DNA of 43,395 nucleotides from Candidatus Butyricicoccus stercorigallinarum (GTDB lineage Bacteria; Bacillota; Clostridia; Oscillospirales; Butyricicoccaceae), in assembly GCA_019112985.1 (NCBI GenBank), contig DXIG01000060.1, forward strand, positions 1 through 43,395. The letters are read 5' to 3'. This document shows positions 43,113 through 43,395 of this stretch, in pieces. The notes beneath the pieces are model-generated. The model did not search any database. It was not told the origin of the DNA and saw nothing but the letters and a program-made list of their open reading frames with translations. Position 1 is the first letter of the stretch, and each line of letters starts with the position of its first letter. Position numbers and translations under genes: made by a program.

Positions 43113-43395
43113 TTACAATTTTGAAATAGTATACACCGGCGCCCTGTCCTTCTGCCGGTCGTTCACCTTCTTGGCGCCGAAAATGCCGCCGAAGAAGCCG
43201 GCGCCGCCCCAAAGCTCCGGAATCGGCAGCGAAAGCAGCGCCGCCACGCCGTAAACGGCGAAAAACAGCACAATCGGGACGAGATACAGAATGGCCGCCA
43301 GACCGAGCACCTGCCTGGAGCTTCCGGTAATGACGACGGACTCCCCGACCTGCGCGCCGATGGAGTTGTCAGCAATTACCATAATAGGCTTGGAG
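43113..43395 (-). CDS. SoxR-reducing/RseC-family protein, C-terminal part
   Basis: The frame is open to the right edge, so only the last 94 residues or so are present. The segment ADNSIGAQVGESVVITGSSRQVLGLAAILYLVPIVLFFAVYGVAALL is the end of the RseC/MucC domain with its first membrane helix. A second short hydrophobic part and a basic tail follow. An ATG at 43382 lies inside the domain and is unlikely to be the start. Relatives are linked to Rnf electron-transport complexes and SoxR reduction. The Cys-rich N-terminus expected for the family is outside the window. Confidence 0.8.
   Translation of the reverse strand, partial: SKPIMVIADNSIGAQVGESVVITGSSRQVLGLAAILYLVPIVLFFAVYGVAALLSLPIPELWGGAGFFGGIFGAKKVNDRQKDRAPVYTISKL

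Overview
The window looks like chromosomal DNA of a GC-rich Clostridia member, most likely Oscillospiraceae or Butyricicoccaceae-like. This rests on four things: strong G/C at third codon positions with AT-rich sigma-A type promoters; an acetyl-CoA carboxylase/FAS-II operon using FabK and FabH; a PASTA-domain PrkC kinase with its PP2C partner; and the Firmicutes gene order yicC-remA-gmk-rpoZ-coaBC-priA-def-fmt-yugP-rsmB-rlmN-prpC-prkC-rsgA-thiN. I see no rRNA, tRNA, CRISPR array, phage or insertion sequence. Almost everything is housekeeping, with one accessory-looking pair of genes.

Layout. (1) Positions 1-10.0 kb, minus strand: a gene fragment at the left edge, a CoA-dependent-acyltransferase-like gene, then the fatty-acid operon read right to left: fabH, fabK, fabG, fabF, accB, fabZ, accC, accD, accA, acpP, closed by a strong terminator. 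(2) 10.0-17.3 kb, plus strand: fabD, divergent from fabH across a short regulatory region; a DEAD-box helicase with a structured leader; a two-gene unit encoding an SGS(F/Y)R heptapeptide-repeat protein and a glycosyltransferase-like protein; a PfkB sugar kinase; and an FMN enzyme related to FabK. (3) 17.3-25.3 kb, minus strand: an integral-membrane acyltransferase, nrdR, a TIM-barrel isomerase, a hairpin-rich non-coding stretch, secF, secD, purB and an aspartate-type aminotransferase. (4) 25.7-43.4 kb, minus strand: the long conserved cluster from a J-domain/DUF5685 pair and a small membrane protein through yicC to thiN and a TSCPD protein. A partial RseC-like gene sits at the right edge.

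How the genes work together. The acc genes make malonyl-CoA, FabD loads it on AcpP, FabH starts and FabF extends chains, and FabG, FabZ and FabK complete each cycle. A 15-base motif (TTTAGATTGRCAAAC) occurs in the fabH/fabD divergent region and just after the promoter of the FabK-like gene at 16.2 kb, which suggests common control although no regulator gene lies here. The fourth block couples nucleotide supply, formylmethionine removal, rRNA methylation, ribosome assembly and Ser/Thr kinase signalling.

The most unusual item is the promoter-led, translationally coupled pair at 13.2-14.8 kb: a low-complexity SGS(F/Y)R repeat protein followed by a putative glycosyltransferase. I propose, as inference only, that the second gene may modify the first. 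A second item is a roughly 300-base array of hairpins downstream of secF, flanked by two copies of the same 25-base hairpin sequence.
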